From Pomphorhynchus laevis (lineage: Eukaryota > Acanthocephala > Palaeacanthocephala > Echinorhynchida > Pomphorhynchidae): a stretch of 64,000 bases of DNA. How positions within the stretch are numbered: the first letter of the stretch is position 1; each line of letters opens with the position of its first letter. This document shows, piece by piece, positions 9,575 to 22,130 of this stretch. A model generated the notes under the pieces. That model was not told the DNA's origin. It made no database searches and saw nothing but the letters and a program-made list of their open reading frames with translations. Location: positions 1-64,000 of the forward strand of contig WNNJ02001190.1 of the NCBI GenBank assembly GCA_012934845.2, read 5' to 3'. A program made the position numbers and the translations under genes.

Positions 9575-12205
9575 AATTGTTATTGCGAAAAATCGCTTGA
9601 AACTGTGGTTCAGGAGCCAAAGCTGGCTACGATTGATTTTTAATCCAAATTTGCTGCTAAATAACTGGACTTCGATCATCAGCTCAATCAGTCTAATGTA
9701 TCACTCCGAGACGTTCCTAATCACCCAGCAGTCATCATCAGTCGGATGAAGTGGTTAGGGTACGTTTCGACTGCTTTTGTGATAACTATAAAGACACCAG
9801 CAATTCCTCACGATACTATACGAAGCTCCGGTGCAGAAGCGTTTTTACTGGCTTGTTGCGTGTGTGGACCTTCTAGTTATTCTTTATATAAGACACAAAT
9901 GCGAATCCGTTGATTACGAAGGCACTGAATTTCTCACAGGATTAATGAAGGAATGCGTCATTTTATAAATTGTTATTGCGAAAAATCGCTTGAAACTGTG
10001 GTCCAGGAGCCAAAGCTGGCTACGATTGATTTTTAATCCATATTTGCTGCTAAATAACTGGACTTCGATCATCAGCTCCATCAGTCTAATGTATCACTCC
10101 GAGACGATCCTAACAACCCAGCAGTCAACGTCAGTCAGATGAAGTGGTTAGGGTACGTTTCGACTGCTTTTATGGTAACTATAAAGACACCAGTAATTCC
10201 TCACGATGCTATACAAAGCTCAGATGCAGAAGCGTTTTTACTGGCTTGTTGCGTGTGTGGACCTTCTAGTTATTCTTTATATAAGGCACAAATGCGAATC
10301 CGTTGATTACGAGGGCACTGAATTTCTCACATAATTCCAAAAGGAATGCGTCATTTTATAAATTGTTATTGCGAAAAATCGCTTGAAACTGTGGTCCAGG
10401 AGCCAAAGCTGGCTACGATTGATTTTTAATCCAAATTTGCTGCTAAATAACTGGACTTCGATCATCAGCTCCATCAGTCTAATGTATCACTCCGAGACGA
10501 TCCTAACCACCCAGCAGTCATCGTCAGTCGGATGAAGTGGTTAGGGTACGTTTAAACTGCTTTTGTGATAACAATAGAGACACAAGTAATTCATCACGAT
10601 GCTATACAAAGCTCAGATGCAGAAGCGTTTTTACTGGCTTGTTGCGTGTGTGGACCTTCTAGTTATTCTTTATATAAGGCACAAATGCGTATCCGTTGAT
10701 TACGAGGGCACTGAATTTCTCACAGGATTCCAAAAGGAATGCGTCATTTTATAAATTGTTATTGCGAAAAATCGCTTGAAACTGTGGTCCAGGAGCCAAA
10801 GCTGGCTACGATTGATTTTTAATCCAAATTTGCTGCTAAATAACTGGACTTCGATCATCAGCTCAATCAGTCTAATGTATCACTCCGAGACGTTCCTAAT
10901 CACCCAGCAGTCATCATCAGTCGGATGAAGTGGTTAGGGTACGTTTCGACTGCTTTTGTGATAACTATAAAGACACCAGCAATTCCTCACGATACTATAC
11001 GAAGCTCCGGTGCAGAAGCGTTTTTACTGGCTTGTTGCGTGTGTGGACCTTCTAGTTATTCTTTATATAAGACACAAATGCGAATCCGTTGATTACGAAG
11101 GCACTGAATTTCTCACAGGATTAATGAAGGAATGCGTCATTTTATAAATTGTTATTGCGAAAAATCGCTTGAAACTGTGGTCCAGGAGCCAAAGCTGGCT
11201 ACGATTGATTTTTAATCCATATTTGCTGCTAAATAACTGGACTTCGATCATCAGCTCCATCAGTCTAATGTATCACTCCGAGACGATCCTAACCACCCAG
11301 CAGTCATCGTCAGTCGGATGAAGTGGTTAGGGTACGTTTCAACTGTTTTTGTGAAAACTATAAAGACACAAGCAATTCCTCACGATGTAATACGAAAATC
11401 AGGTGCAGAAAGCGTTTTTACTGGCTTGTTGCGTGTGTGGACCTTCTAGTTATTCTTTATATAAGACACAAATGCGTATTCGTTGAATACGAGGGCACCG
11501 AATTTCTCACAGGATTCCAAAAGGAATGCGTCATTTTATAAATTGTTATTGCGAAAAATCGCTTGAAACTGTGGTCCAGGAGCCAATCACTCCGAGACGT
11601 TCCTAACCACTAAGCAGTCATCGTCAGTCGGATGAAGTGGTTAAGGTACGTTTCGACTGCTTTTGTGATAACTATAAAGACATCAGCAATTCCTCACACG
11701 AAGCTTAGGTGCAGAAAGCGTTTTTACTGGCTTGTTGCGTGTGTGGACCTTCTAGTTATTCTTTATATAAGGCACAAATGCGTATCTGTTGATTACGAGG
11801 GCACTGAATTTCTCACAGGATTCCAAAAGGAATGCGTCATTTTATAAATTGTTATTGCGAAAAATCGCTTGAAACTGTGGTCCAGGAGCCAAAGCTGGCT
11901 ACGATTGATTTTTAATTCATATTTGCTGCTAAATAACTGGACTTCGATCATCAGCTCCATCAGTCTAATGTATTACTCCGAGAGGTTCCTAACCACTAAG
12001 CAGTCATCGTCAGTCGGATGAAATGGTTAGGGTACGTTTCGACTGCTTTTGTGATAACTATAAAGACACCAGCAATTCCTCACGATGTTATACGAAACTC
12101 AAGTGCAGAAAGCGTTTTTACTGGCTTGTTGCGTGTGTGGACTTTCTAGTTATTCTTTATATAAGGCACAAATGCGTCTCCGTTACAGATTTAAATCTGT
12201 AACGG
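9575..12205 (+). repeat. 393-bp tandem repeat array, seven units
   Basis: Unit starts (AATTGTTATTGCGAAAAATC) fall at 9575, 9968, 10361, 10754, 11147, 11541 and 11847, so the period is 393-394 bp except for unit 6, which lacks about 87 bp. Units 1 and 4 share private variants (for example TTAATGAAGG in place of TTCCAAAAGG), so the array grew by duplicating blocks of more than one unit. No intact ORF spans a unit; the roughly 70-codon ORFs differ between units. The end near 12205 passes into an inverted repeat (ACAGATTTAAATCTGT at 12184-12199). Confidence 0.95.
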
Positions 12206-12224
12206 ATGTATTAAATCTGTACTT

Positions 12225-12292
12225 TATAACTTTTAGCGAAGTTATTAAATACAGATTTGGCGTGTACTTAATAACTTCGCTAAAAGCCTAAG
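12225..12292. repeat. Hairpin-forming inverted repeat
   Basis: TTTTAGCGAAGTTATTAA near 12232 is matched by its reverse complement TTAATAACTTCGCTAAAA near 12270, with a short spacer. It lies at the distal edge of the tandem array and may be the end of a small foldback element. Confidence 0.7.
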
Positions 12293-12299
12293 ATACGAT

Positions 12300-13000
12300 T
12301 TCTTGACGAGTTTGTGTTTGATGGAAATTAATTGGTGAGTTAGTGCATGATGTAGCTATTGGATGCAATTTAACTGAAGTATCTCGTGTAGTAATAAAGC
12401 GTGAATAAATTGAATTATTGGCGGAACTGATATCAATTGGTTGAGAATTACCAATAAGTATCTGATTCTTAGACTGAGTTTTATTGGTTCAATGATGTGT
12501 CATACAATCTACCCAAGGCTGATTTGACTTTATACGCGGACATCTAAGATATTGCGCCGCACGTCCATTACACACAGTATCTCGCAGTGGAAGAAAGTTT
12601 ACCACGGAGTATAATGTATCGTTTTATGTCCCGTTTGGTAAAAACTAATAAGATGTAACAAGACGTTTTTATCCACAAGATAATTAACATCTTCTGTTGA
12701 AAAACGGATAATTTCAGGTGAAATCATCAAGAACTTTGAGCAACAGATGTTATCAGTTTATTATAATCAGAACTTTTAACAAAATTTTAAGAATATTTTT
12801 TAAAGTATTTTCAATAAAAAAATTTGAAACTTAGAATTTTTAATAATTTTAAAACCAGAATGTTCTATACTCTTTTTATTAGTCACCTAAAAGTTCGAGA
12901 AACTATGTGGATCAATTTTTTCAATTTCACCAAAATTAAAAAATTAATAAAATTTGGATGATCTTTAAAATAATTTTTTGGCTAGAAAATAATCTGACAT
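12300..13000. other. AT-rich intergenic DNA, nothing recognised
   Basis: No gene, repeat boundary or RNA that I can support between the 393-bp array and the large foldback element. Confidence 0.4.
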
Positions 13001-13019
13001 CATTTATTTCCTAAGAAAA

Positions 13020-16000
13020 TCTTTGGCAACATTTCCGAAAGGCGGACACGACTAGGCAAGAAAAAAATATAAAAAACGAAAGACCTTTATTAGACATTTA
13101 AAAACATCTTTCATTTTTTTGCAGCATAGGGTAGGTATAGTTTGAAATTAAAATTAATTTTTTTTCAAAATTAAAATTTGAATATTTTTCGAGTAAGTGT
13201 TCGGATTAGTTAAAAATTATCACACAATGATAGCACATTATGTATCTACACCACAGATAAGTTTTAGCTCGATACGATGTATATTACGCTTCAGAGAAAA
13301 TGTTCAATTATTTGAACTTAAAAATATTTTTTCCTAAAAAAATTGATATGATAAACCATACTTTTTTTCATCTCACAACATCGATCATCTATCAATTAAC
13401 ATTTACACAAAAACTTATGAATGGATTTATTCAGTATGTTGAAAAAATTTAAATTTTAATTTTTTAAATTAAAAAATAATAATTAAAATTTTACCATTGC
13501 CCTTGTTAGTAGTTTGTTTACTGCAATATTGTTATAATACGATTACAAATCATATATCTACATTATTTTCAAGTTTGAGATTGATTTAACATGTATTACG
13601 TTGTAAAACAAAATTTAATTTTTTGAACTTCAAAATACTTTTTAAGCAATTTGGTATAATATCATATCATCATTTTTAACTTATTATTTCCAACTTACAG
13701 CAAATCAACGTATACACAAAAAATTGGCATCATTACTTTATTATCTTGAATAAAAATAAATTTATTTTTAACAATTTTAAAAATTTTAAACGCTGGTTTT
13801 ATTTCTTCAAAAATGAGAAAACTGAAATTATAATGTGTTCGAACGATTTTCAGATGGTTCGGAATCTTCACGCATTGATCAGCGGACCGCTACGTGATGA
13901 CAACGCATGTGTTGAATGGCTCGAAACGATATTTTAAACTGTAATTAAAATATCTAACAGGAAAGAAAAAAAAACAGTTTTTAATAAATATATATTTAAC
14001 ATGTATTATGTTGTAAAACAAAATTTAATTTTTTGAACTCTAAAATAGTTTTTGAAGTTCAAAAACTATTGGTATGATATCCTATCATCATATTTAACTT
14101 ATTATTTCCAACTTACAACAAATCAACGTATACACAAAACAAATTGGTATCATTACTTTATTATCTTGAATAAAAATAAATTTATTTTTAACAATTTTAA
14201 AAATTTTAAACGCTGGTTTTATTTCTTCAAAAATGAGAAAACTGAAATTATAATGTGTTCGAACGATTTTCAGATGGTTCGGAATCTTCACGCATTGATC
14301 AGCGGACCGCTACGTGATGACAACGCATGTGTTGAATGGCTCGAAACGATATTTTAAACTGTAATTAAAATATCTAACAGGAAAGAAAAAAAACAGTTTT
14401 TAATAAATATATATTTAACATGTATTATGTTGTAAAACAAAATTTAATTTTTTGAACTCTAAAATAGTTTTTGAAGTTCAAAAACTATTGGTATGATATC
14501 CTATCATCATATTTAACTTATTATTTCCAACTTACAACAAATCAACGTATACACAAAACAAATTGGTATCATTACTTTATTATCTTGAATAAAAATAAAT
14601 TTATTTTTAACAATTTTAAAAATTTTAAACGCTGGTTTTATTTCTTCAAAAATGAGAAAACTGAAATTATAATGTGTTCGAACGATTTTCAGATGGTTCG
14701 GAATCTTCACGCATTGATCAGCGGACCGCTACGTGATGACAACGCATGTGTTGAATGGCTCGAAACGATATTTTAAACTGTAATTAAAATATCTAACAGG
14801 AAAGAAAAAAAAAACAGTTTTTAATAAATATATATTTAACATGTATTATGTTGTAAAACAAAATTTAATTTTTTGAACTCTAAAATAGTTTTTGAAGTTC
14901 AAAAACTATTGGTATGATATCCTATCATCATATTTAACTTATTATTTCCAACTTACAACAAATCAACGTATACACAAAACAAATTGGTATCATTACTTTA
15001 TTATCTTGAATAAAAATAAATTTATTTTTAACAATTTTAAAAATTTTAAACGCTGGTTTTATTTCTTCAAAAATGAGAAAACTGAAATTATAATGTGTTC
15101 GAACGATTTTCAGATGGTTCGGAATCTTCACGCATTGATCAGCGGACCGCTACGTGATGACAACGCATGTGTTGAATGGCTCGAAACGATATTTTAAACT
15201 GTAATTAAAATATCTAACAGGAAAGAATAAAAAACAGTTTTTAATAAATATATATTTAACATGTATTATGTTGTAAAACAAAATTTAATTTTTTGAACTC
15301 TAAAATAGTTTTTGAAGTTCAAAAACTATTGGTATGATATCCTATCATCATATTTAACTTATTATTTCCAACTTACAACAAATCAACGTATACACAAAAC
15401 AAATTGGTATCATTACTTTATTATCTTGAATAAAAATAAATTTATTTTTAACAATTTTAAAAATTTTAAACGCTGGTTTTATTTCTTCAAAAATGAGAAA
15501 ACTGAAATTATAATGTGTTCGAACGATTTTCAGATGGTTCGGAATCTTCACGCATTGATCAGCGGACCGCTACGTGATGACAACGCATGTGTTGAATGGC
15601 TCGAAACGATATTTTAAACTGTAATTAAAATATCTAACAGGAAAGAATAAAAAACAGTTTTTAATAAATATATATTTAACATGTATTATGTTGTAAAACA
15701 AAATTTAATTTTTTGAACTCTAAAATAGTTTTTGAAGTTCAAAAACTATTGGTATGATATCCTATCATCATATTTAACTTATTATTTCCAACTTACAACA
15801 AATCAACGTATACACAAAACAAATTGGTATCATTACTTTATTATCTTGAATAAAAATAAATTTATTTTTAACAATTTTAAAAATTTTAAACGCTGGTTTT
15901 ATTTCTTCAAAAATGAGAAAACTGAAATTATAATGTGTTCGAACGATTTTCAGATGGTTCGGAATCTTCACGCATTGATCAGCGGACCGCTACGTGATGA

Positions 16001-17370
16001 CAACGCATGTGTTGAATGGCTCGAAACGATATTTTAAACTGTAATTAAAATATCTAACAGGAAAGAATAAAAAACAGTTTTTAATAAATATATATTTAAC
16101 ATGTATTATGTTGTAAAACAAAATTTAATTTTTTGAACTCTAAAATAGTTTTTGAAGTTCAAAAACTATTGGTATGATATCCTATCATCATATTTAACTT
16201 ATTATTTCCAACTTACAACAAATCAACGTATACACAAAAAAATTGGCATCATTACTTTATTATCTTGAATAAAAATAAATTTATTTTTAACAATTTTAAA
16301 AATTTTAAACGCTGGTTTAAATTTGGCTGGAATTCGCGTGGAGACATTGGTGTAAACATAATAACGTTGATTTTTTCGACCAATTATTAAGTGACATCTC
16401 TGATATTTATTAAAAACTGTTTTTTTTCTTTCCTGTTACATATTTTAATTACATTTTAAAATATCGTTTTGAGCCATTCAACACATGTGTTGTCATCACG
16501 AAGCGGTCCGCTGATCAATGCGTGAAGATTCCAGCCATCTGAAAATCGTTCAAACACATTATAATTTCAGTTTTCAAATTATTGAAATAAAACCAGCGTT
16601 TAAAGTTTTTAAAATTGTTAAAAATAAATTTATTTTTATTCAAGATAATAAAGTAATGATGCCAATTATTTGTGTAAACGTTGATTTGTTGTAGGTTAGA
16701 AATAATAAGTTAAAAATTACGATATGATATCATACCAAAGTGCTTAAAAAGTATTTTGAAGTTCAAAAAATTAAATTTTGTTTTACAACGTAATACATGT
16801 TAAATCAATCTCAAACTTGAAAATAATGTAGATATATGATTCGTAATCGTATTATAATAATATTGCAGTAAACAAACTACTAACAAGGGCAATGGTAAAA
16901 TTTTATTATTTTTGTTTTAATTTAAAAAATTTAAATTTAAATTTTTTCAACATACTGAATAAATCAATTCATAAGTTTTTGTGTAAATGTTAAATGATAG
17001 ATGGTCGATGTTGTGAAATGAAAAAAGTATGGGTTATCATATCAATTTTTTTTTGGAAAAATTATTTTTAAGTTCAAATAATTGAACATTTTCTCTGAAG
17101 CGTAATAGACTTCGTATCGAGATAAAACTTATATGTGGTGTAGATACATAATATGCTATCATTGTGCCATAATTTTTAACTAATCCGAACACTTACTTGA
17201 AAAATATTCAAATTTTAATTTTTTTGAACAAAATTTAATTTTAATTCCAAAATTTACCTACACTATGCTGCAAAAAATAAAAGATGTTTTTTAAATGTCT
17301 AATAAAGGTCTTTCGTTTTTTATATTTTTTTCTTGCCTAGTTGTGTCCTCTTTTCGGAAATGTTGCCCAA
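13020..17370. mobile_element. Large foldback element (4.35 kb) with an internal tandem array
   Basis: The outer parts are inverted copies. The left arm starts near 13020 (GGCAACATTTCCGAAA) and its reverse complement ends near 17370 (TTTCGGAAATGTTGCC). Arm homology continues inward through the TTGCAGCATAG, GTAGTTTGTTTACTGCAAT and GGTCCGCTGATCAATGCGTG blocks, giving arms of roughly 950-1000 bp. The right arm (16400-17370) carries one unit of the internal sequence. The left arm carries a 420-bp tandem amplification of it. No transposase gene is seen. The arms have diverged from each other by substitutions and small indels, whereas the tandem units are almost identical. Confidence 0.85.
13590..16318 (+). 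repeat. 420-bp tandem array inside the foldback left arm (about 6.5 units)
   Basis: The unit starts at the AACATGTATTA(T/C) stretch. The same 101-codon segment recurs at 14052, 14471, 14892, 15312 and 15732, giving periods of 419, 421, 420 and 420 bp. Differences among the five central units are confined almost entirely to the length and sequence of the A-run in GGAAAGAA(A/T)AAAA. The first unit (about 13590-13990) and the last partial unit (to 16318) are more diverged. This is the pattern of recent unequal exchange or rolling-circle amplification. Confidence 0.95.
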
Positions 17371-17630
17371 TCTCTTATAATTTATAATACATTTTAGTGA
17401 AACCATAATTATTATCAGAAATACCAATACTGAAATATTCTGATCAAATTTGCTATTACCATCCTGATATATTATGCTTATACCTAGTTGTGCAATAATA
17501 CCGTCCTCGTATTTCTCTTGATTTTTTATAATTGATGAATGTCCATTTTCCTCCGTTCCAGAATCACCACAGATGATCAATTTGTCTGCAATTAAAATGA
17601 TAGCATACTGCCTCGCGTCCGCCTTTTTTT
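17371..17630. other. Spacer between the foldback element and the hammerhead element
   Basis: An 86-codon reverse ORF (17320-17580) overlaps the foldback end and shows no motif. I see nothing else. Confidence 0.3.
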
Positions 17631-17631
17631 A

Positions 17632-17832
17632 AGGAGAGTGAGACCATTCCGCGTGAATTTCTTGTAAAACATGTAAGCCAGACGCGAAAGAATGACGAAT
17701 GCCGTTTCGTCATCACAATGACTCATCAGTGCCAGATCCCTCCCACTACTGGATGCAGAGGAGGACTGGCAGACGGCAATCAATGAATGAATCAATGTGA
17801 ATGATGTACTAGAAAATTACTAGTAACATCAT
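17632..17832 (-). mobile_element. Hammerhead-ribozyme short element, copy 1
   Basis: A roughly 200-bp element on the minus strand. It begins with the ACTAG/CTAGT hairpin near 17810-17832, has the hammerhead at 17701-17777, then the conserved tail TTACATGTTTTACAAGAAAT and ends CTCACTCTCCTTAAA at about 17632. The same sequence in the same order occurs at 57023-57229. It has no ORF of its own, so it must be mobilised by another element's enzymes if it is mobile. It resembles the small metazoan retrozymes and hammerhead-bearing short elements known from other animals. Confidence 0.8.
17701..17777 (-). ncRNA. Type I hammerhead ribozyme, intact (copy 1)
   Basis: Read on the minus strand: stem III 5' strand GCCGUC with the cleavage triplet GUC, stem I UGCCAG...CUGGCA (6 bp, with an inner CCUCC/GGAGG helix and a terminal loop), core box CUGAUGA, stem II GUCAU-UGUG-AUGAC (5 bp), core box GAAA, then stem III CGGC. 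The last A of GAAA pairs with the U of GUC, and a further U-A pair extends stem III to 6 bp. All invariant core bases are present. Self-cleavage is predicted after the C of GUC. It is 77 nt long and every functional segment is identical to the copy at 57081-57157. Confidence 0.9.
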
Positions 17833-18029
17833 CAGCCTTTTTCTAAAACATTTCTATTTCTTGTATTATAATTAATATATTTTTTGTTGTTCAAATTGAT
17901 CAGTAAATTGTTTCTGAGTTTTGGTACATCTGAAATCAGTTATAAAGATATTAATCGGAATATTTCGACGTTTTTAGTTTACATTATTTTCGCTCATCTT
18001 CTTAAATATTAGATTGGACTTGTTTGTCT

Positions 18030-18360
18030 AAACGTTTTCAGTGATCTACTTCAAGCCCGCGATATGAAGCTATGTAGTGTCGTAATATATCTTGATATGT
18101 CTTCTTATTTTGAGTGTTAACTCAAACTCCTTTTATCTCTCTTCCATCTTACACGGTGTTCCACACTGCTCTGTTTTATGTCCTCTCCTTTGCTCCATTC
18201 TTCTCGCCGACTTGTCTGTACAAACTCTTGACTGTAACTTTCATCTAATTCAGTATGCTTGTGATATCTTCCTCTACTCTCATTAGCATCATATCTGTAT
18301 CCACGATCTAGCTACTTCTGCCAAAAATTATCTTATTCTATGTAATCAAAACACAAAAAC
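18030..18360 (+). pseudogene. LINE reverse transcriptase palm fragment
   Basis: A 64-codon ORF (18092-18286) contains GVPHCSVLCPLL followed about 20 residues later by QYACDIFLYSH, a decayed version of the LINE RT pair GVPQGSVLGPLL and Y-A-D-D. The fragment ends in AT-rich sequence. It resembles the CR1/L2-like RTs elsewhere in the window more than the zinc-knuckle family. Confidence 0.6.
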
Positions 18361-18499
18361 ACAAAAATGCTTCTTACTGCCTTTTTAATAACAAAGATTT
18401 TCTTAGAAAACTATACAACCGATAAAAAAATTTAAAAAAGAAAAAAGAAACGTGCATAGAAAAAAATTATTGTAAAATACAATCTGGTCGTTCGGTTCA

Positions 18500-21400
18500 G
18501 TCGTCTTCCATTTTAGGGCCTCAGGGTCAGTGGGACCAAGCCTTCCAACTAATCCAGCACGTCGCTCTCCGATTGAACCATCCGGGGTATTTCATCCCCA
18601 GAAGAATCCAATCGATGTAGACTATGCTCGATAATCTCGAGATGAGGAGCTTAAGAAACTTTAGTCTTTGCTCTGTGTGACGTCTTCTCGAAAATAAGAC
18701 TAATCTCAAGAGAGCCCAAGTATTCCAGAGGTGCATTTGGGTTTTCCCATTCAATGACAGATGCTGAGCCTGTTTCAGGGCCCATTTGGCTCTCTTCATG
18801 ATACATTTAAGTCTATCCAGGTCAGCTTTCACAGACCAATATTCCGTAACGGTGAAACACCGATATTTTACTCGACTCGTGAAGATGGGGATTGGTTGAG
18901 GCTGCAAAATGGAGGAGAGTGCAGAGAGTGCTAGTCTCTTAAGCTTGTATCAGGGGTGTTATGTAAAACGACCACCTGCAATTTGTTGGAGTTTAAAATA
19001 TGATTAGATGAAGGTAACTTATCTTTAAATCTTAAAAAGAAACGGCTGATGTCTGAGACTACATTTTTGCACATGCGTCCAGAAAACAGGGATGTGGTAT
19101 CATCAGCACATACCACAGGATGTTGATTGCGTTTAAATGCCTTGAATAGAACAATGGAGCTAGCAAAATATAAGACAGGAGTAGATGGGGAGCCTTGAGA
19201 CATACCTGTAATAGGGTAGAACTCATGTGCATCAGGGTCGTCTTCATAGTGGAACCGTTTGGTGTACAGTAATATCTCCACCATGTTAACAATTCTCCAA
19301 GTGAACTCCGAGGGACCTGAGAGGGGAGATAACAAAAGGAATGAAAATACGGTCAAACAGCAGAAAAGTCATGGAAAACAGCCACAGCGAGTTGATGGCT
19401 GGTATCCCGACATAACTGATGTACTTCACGTATTGCTAAATAAACCGAACGCCCTTTCACAAACAAATGAAAACTCAGCGGGTTCAAGTTACGCCTACTT
19501 AAATGGTGGCGGATTCTTCGCGTAAGCGCTTCTTTCATAGATGGAGATGCGGGAGTTTTGAATCGAAATGGGCCGCAGTTCTTTAGGACATGAAACCGGA
19601 CTACGCTTGGTTAAAAAAGTTCTACGACTAATATTGATGCCGGCTACATCGAATGGTGAGACTAAAGGCATTGTGATGGTCACTTCTCTTCTTTAATCGA
19701 CTGTCAAAATCTTACAGACCCGAGAAGATAGTGGAACGATGGATTTAGAGGTGCTTGGAAATGGCTCCCAGGAGTAAAGGATATCTGTAACAGATAAGTT
19801 CCTTCTCCTTAACTCACACTGAGGCTAGATTGGTTGGGGTGATTGAGTGGCTACTTAATTATGTAGGAATAGTGACTCCTTCGAAACATTATCAAGGCCT
19901 ATACTACCAATCAGGGCATGGGAAGTTGAAGCATTTTGGCCAGGACCTTGAGTGTCGTCGGAGTGAGATTGTAAATACGATTTTTATAGCTAGTCGATAA
20001 AAGCGCGTTAGCTTCCGAGGAGAGGTAGGTATTAAATTTGATTAGACTATCATTACTAATTCTAGGGAAGAGTTAGATAATGTCGTAAAGAAGGCCACTT
20101 TGATAGGATCAAAGTGAAACCTCCTTCTAAGCAACGTATTTTCCTCTAGCCGTCATCGAATTAGGTCATGAGAGGTGGTATGTTGTTGTCGCAACTGCTC
20201 AGTACAGATGGGCTTCAATAACCACATCTTATGTAGCAGTAAAATATCCAGATGAAAATTGGTTGTTGAGCAATGAAAGGTGGGGTAAGGTGGTTTTTGA
20301 AAAAGATAGTTGTTCCTTACTCTGCGGAGTGCTGTATTGATCCAACGACCAGTTCTATCGTTGAAGTTACAAGTAGCATGTCATAACCGCTACCTAATAT
20401 ACGATTGAGGAGGTCACGGCTCTTGTGAATCTCTTCTGACCGAATATAGATATTGGCTATACTTATGCGTTTATTGTTTTTACAGAGTGATATAACTAAA
20501 CAAGACAAGGCTGAACAAGAATAGTTTAGCAAGAGAGATGATCTTAAGAAGCTCTTCATTAGGGTAAAAATACCTTGAGATGAAGAGAAGTGAGGTGGGA
20601 TTATGTACGGAATATAGTGTGTATATGTGCTTAGGGATAAATCGAGTAATGTCTTGGGGGAGCCGAATAGACCGCGTCTCCTGAAGGACTATAACATCTG
20701 CATATCTGCCATATAAAAGGCTAAAGGCAGAAGGACCTCCCGAATTCCACTAAAGGATATTCAGTGAAAAAGGCTCTTTATTACTTCATATTGTGCTAAT
20801 TTTGTTGGAGTATGATGCCCTCTGCCTAGTCGGAACCAGATGCAGAAAGGTCTTATTTTCCACCTCCCGTTCCAGCAAGAGTAAGCGTTTGCCCACGGGC
20901 ATTTTCTTCATTTTCCAAGGTAGCAACTTCCTATAATTAATTCATACATACAAGTTTCTTTGGTGCTACTGACTGCCTTGTCGCTTCATTGCTGCGTTTT
21001 GCCTTGAAAGTTTGACGTTTGCGTTTTTGTAGATGAGGTACGCTTTACGATTTTTTGAATTCGGGTGTTGCACCAATGTTTGCTGTCAGGATGACGTCAG
21101 ATAGTTTATTTAAAAGCGTCATTATGGGCGCTATTTGTTCCGAAATTTTAGTATCTATAATTCTCATGATATCTTTAATGACCAGCCTAGTGTCACTGGC
21201 GGTCCTGTTATAGCTATGATTGGTAGTCTTGGAAGAGATCGATGTAGCAGTTACGTGCCTTTTGAGTACTCCTTAAATTTGGAGCACTTCCGAGGCCACC
21301 TCGGATGCTGTTCTTTGCAGTTTATGCAACATCGAGTTATGCTGCATGAGGTAGGGTGATCTTGGTCCTGGGAGGTGCAGATCTCATAGCATCTTTTATC

Positions 21401-22130
21401 TGTGTAAGACCAGGCTCAGTGCCCCAAGCTGTGGCACTGGTTACAGTGTGGATATGTATATTCGTCCTTGCTAAAGAGTGACGCGAACTGAAACCCACTA
21501 AGAGGTTGCAACTGGACTTGGCTAGAAGACAGGCATTGTTCAAGCTAGTGTTTGCGAAAGCGATAGGCAGCGGTGAGTTATTTTTCTCTTTGATAAATCG
21601 TAAGTTGAAAGCTAAAATTCAGTTTAGAGTTTATGAATATATTTTTCATCTAAGGATGAAAGTATAATGTGATTTTAATTTTTCTTGTATAGGCTTGAAA
21701 CTTATATTAGCTAAATCTTTCAGATGTTCTTACCTGAATTTGATGTAGTCTGTCGCCAAGTCTTCAGACAAGAAGGACACCCGGTAGCTATAATAACTGT
21801 CTTGGCGAAATAATAGAATTCTATTCTCCGGGAATTTTACTATATAACTTCTCAGGAGGTAGTTGAAATAATTATTTTTATCCATCGGAACAGAGGTTGT
21901 TATGATAACCATGTTAATCAATTTTTTGATGGTAGGAAGTTCCTCCATATAAGATGTTTTATGAGAAATTAATTCACTAACCTGCAATTCCGTTGAGTTT
22001 GCTTTTAATTGCGCTTCCATGAGATCATTTGAAGCTCCAAAATTGCTGCACAATGTGCCTTTTTTCCTAGCTTTTTCAAGAGCAAAAGCGTTCATATACA
22101 ATCAGCATCAAAGCGGTTGCTTGCAAAAGT
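18500..22130 (-). mobile_element. Zinc-knuckle APE LINE, copy C (broken)
   Basis: Minus-strand copy of the family at 2560-6250. In reading order: ORF1 N-terminal part (22101-21730), zinc-knuckle block read in a shifted frame around 21330-21450, a diverged stretch, endonuclease (about 20760-20320), RT N-terminal block (about 19683-19353), RT palm with CADDT (about 19110), the C-terminal block near 18780-18900, and the 3' end near 18500-18600. Numerous frameshifts and stops remove every long frame. The 3' boundary matches the conserved tail of copy B. Confidence 0.8.
21330..22101 (-). pseudogene. LINE ORF1 (copy C), zinc knuckles frameshifted
   Basis: The N-terminal 123 codons (21730-22101) share the block FPENRILL...SFLSEDLATDYIKF with the ORF1 of copy D (SRIISNNVKF...SFATADLAKEY). 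The cysteine block downstream is readable only in another frame (HCNQCHSLGH, CINCKEQHPRW). The ORF1 homologies establish that this is the RNA-binding protein gene of the element and that it is defunct. Confidence 0.65.

Noticed and set aside
9660-12200. Hammerhead in the 393-bp repeat (CTGATGATCGAAGTC on the minus strand)
   Set aside because: After CUGAUGA there is no stem II closed by GAAA and no cleavage triplet.
14300-14345. Hammerhead-like boxes GTGATGA ... GAAAC in the 420-bp repeat
   Set aside because: The first box lacks the invariant C (GUGAUGA), the CAAC/GUUG stem is not followed by GAA-A, and there is no GUH site paired to the second box.
14052-16037. Five identical 101-codon ORFs as a gene family
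   Set aside because: They are the same 420-bp DNA repeat copied in tandem. Identity extends equally through non-coding parts and the A-run, so the ORFs follow from the repeat and show no separate selection. Only the terminal 30 residues are kept as a weak hint.
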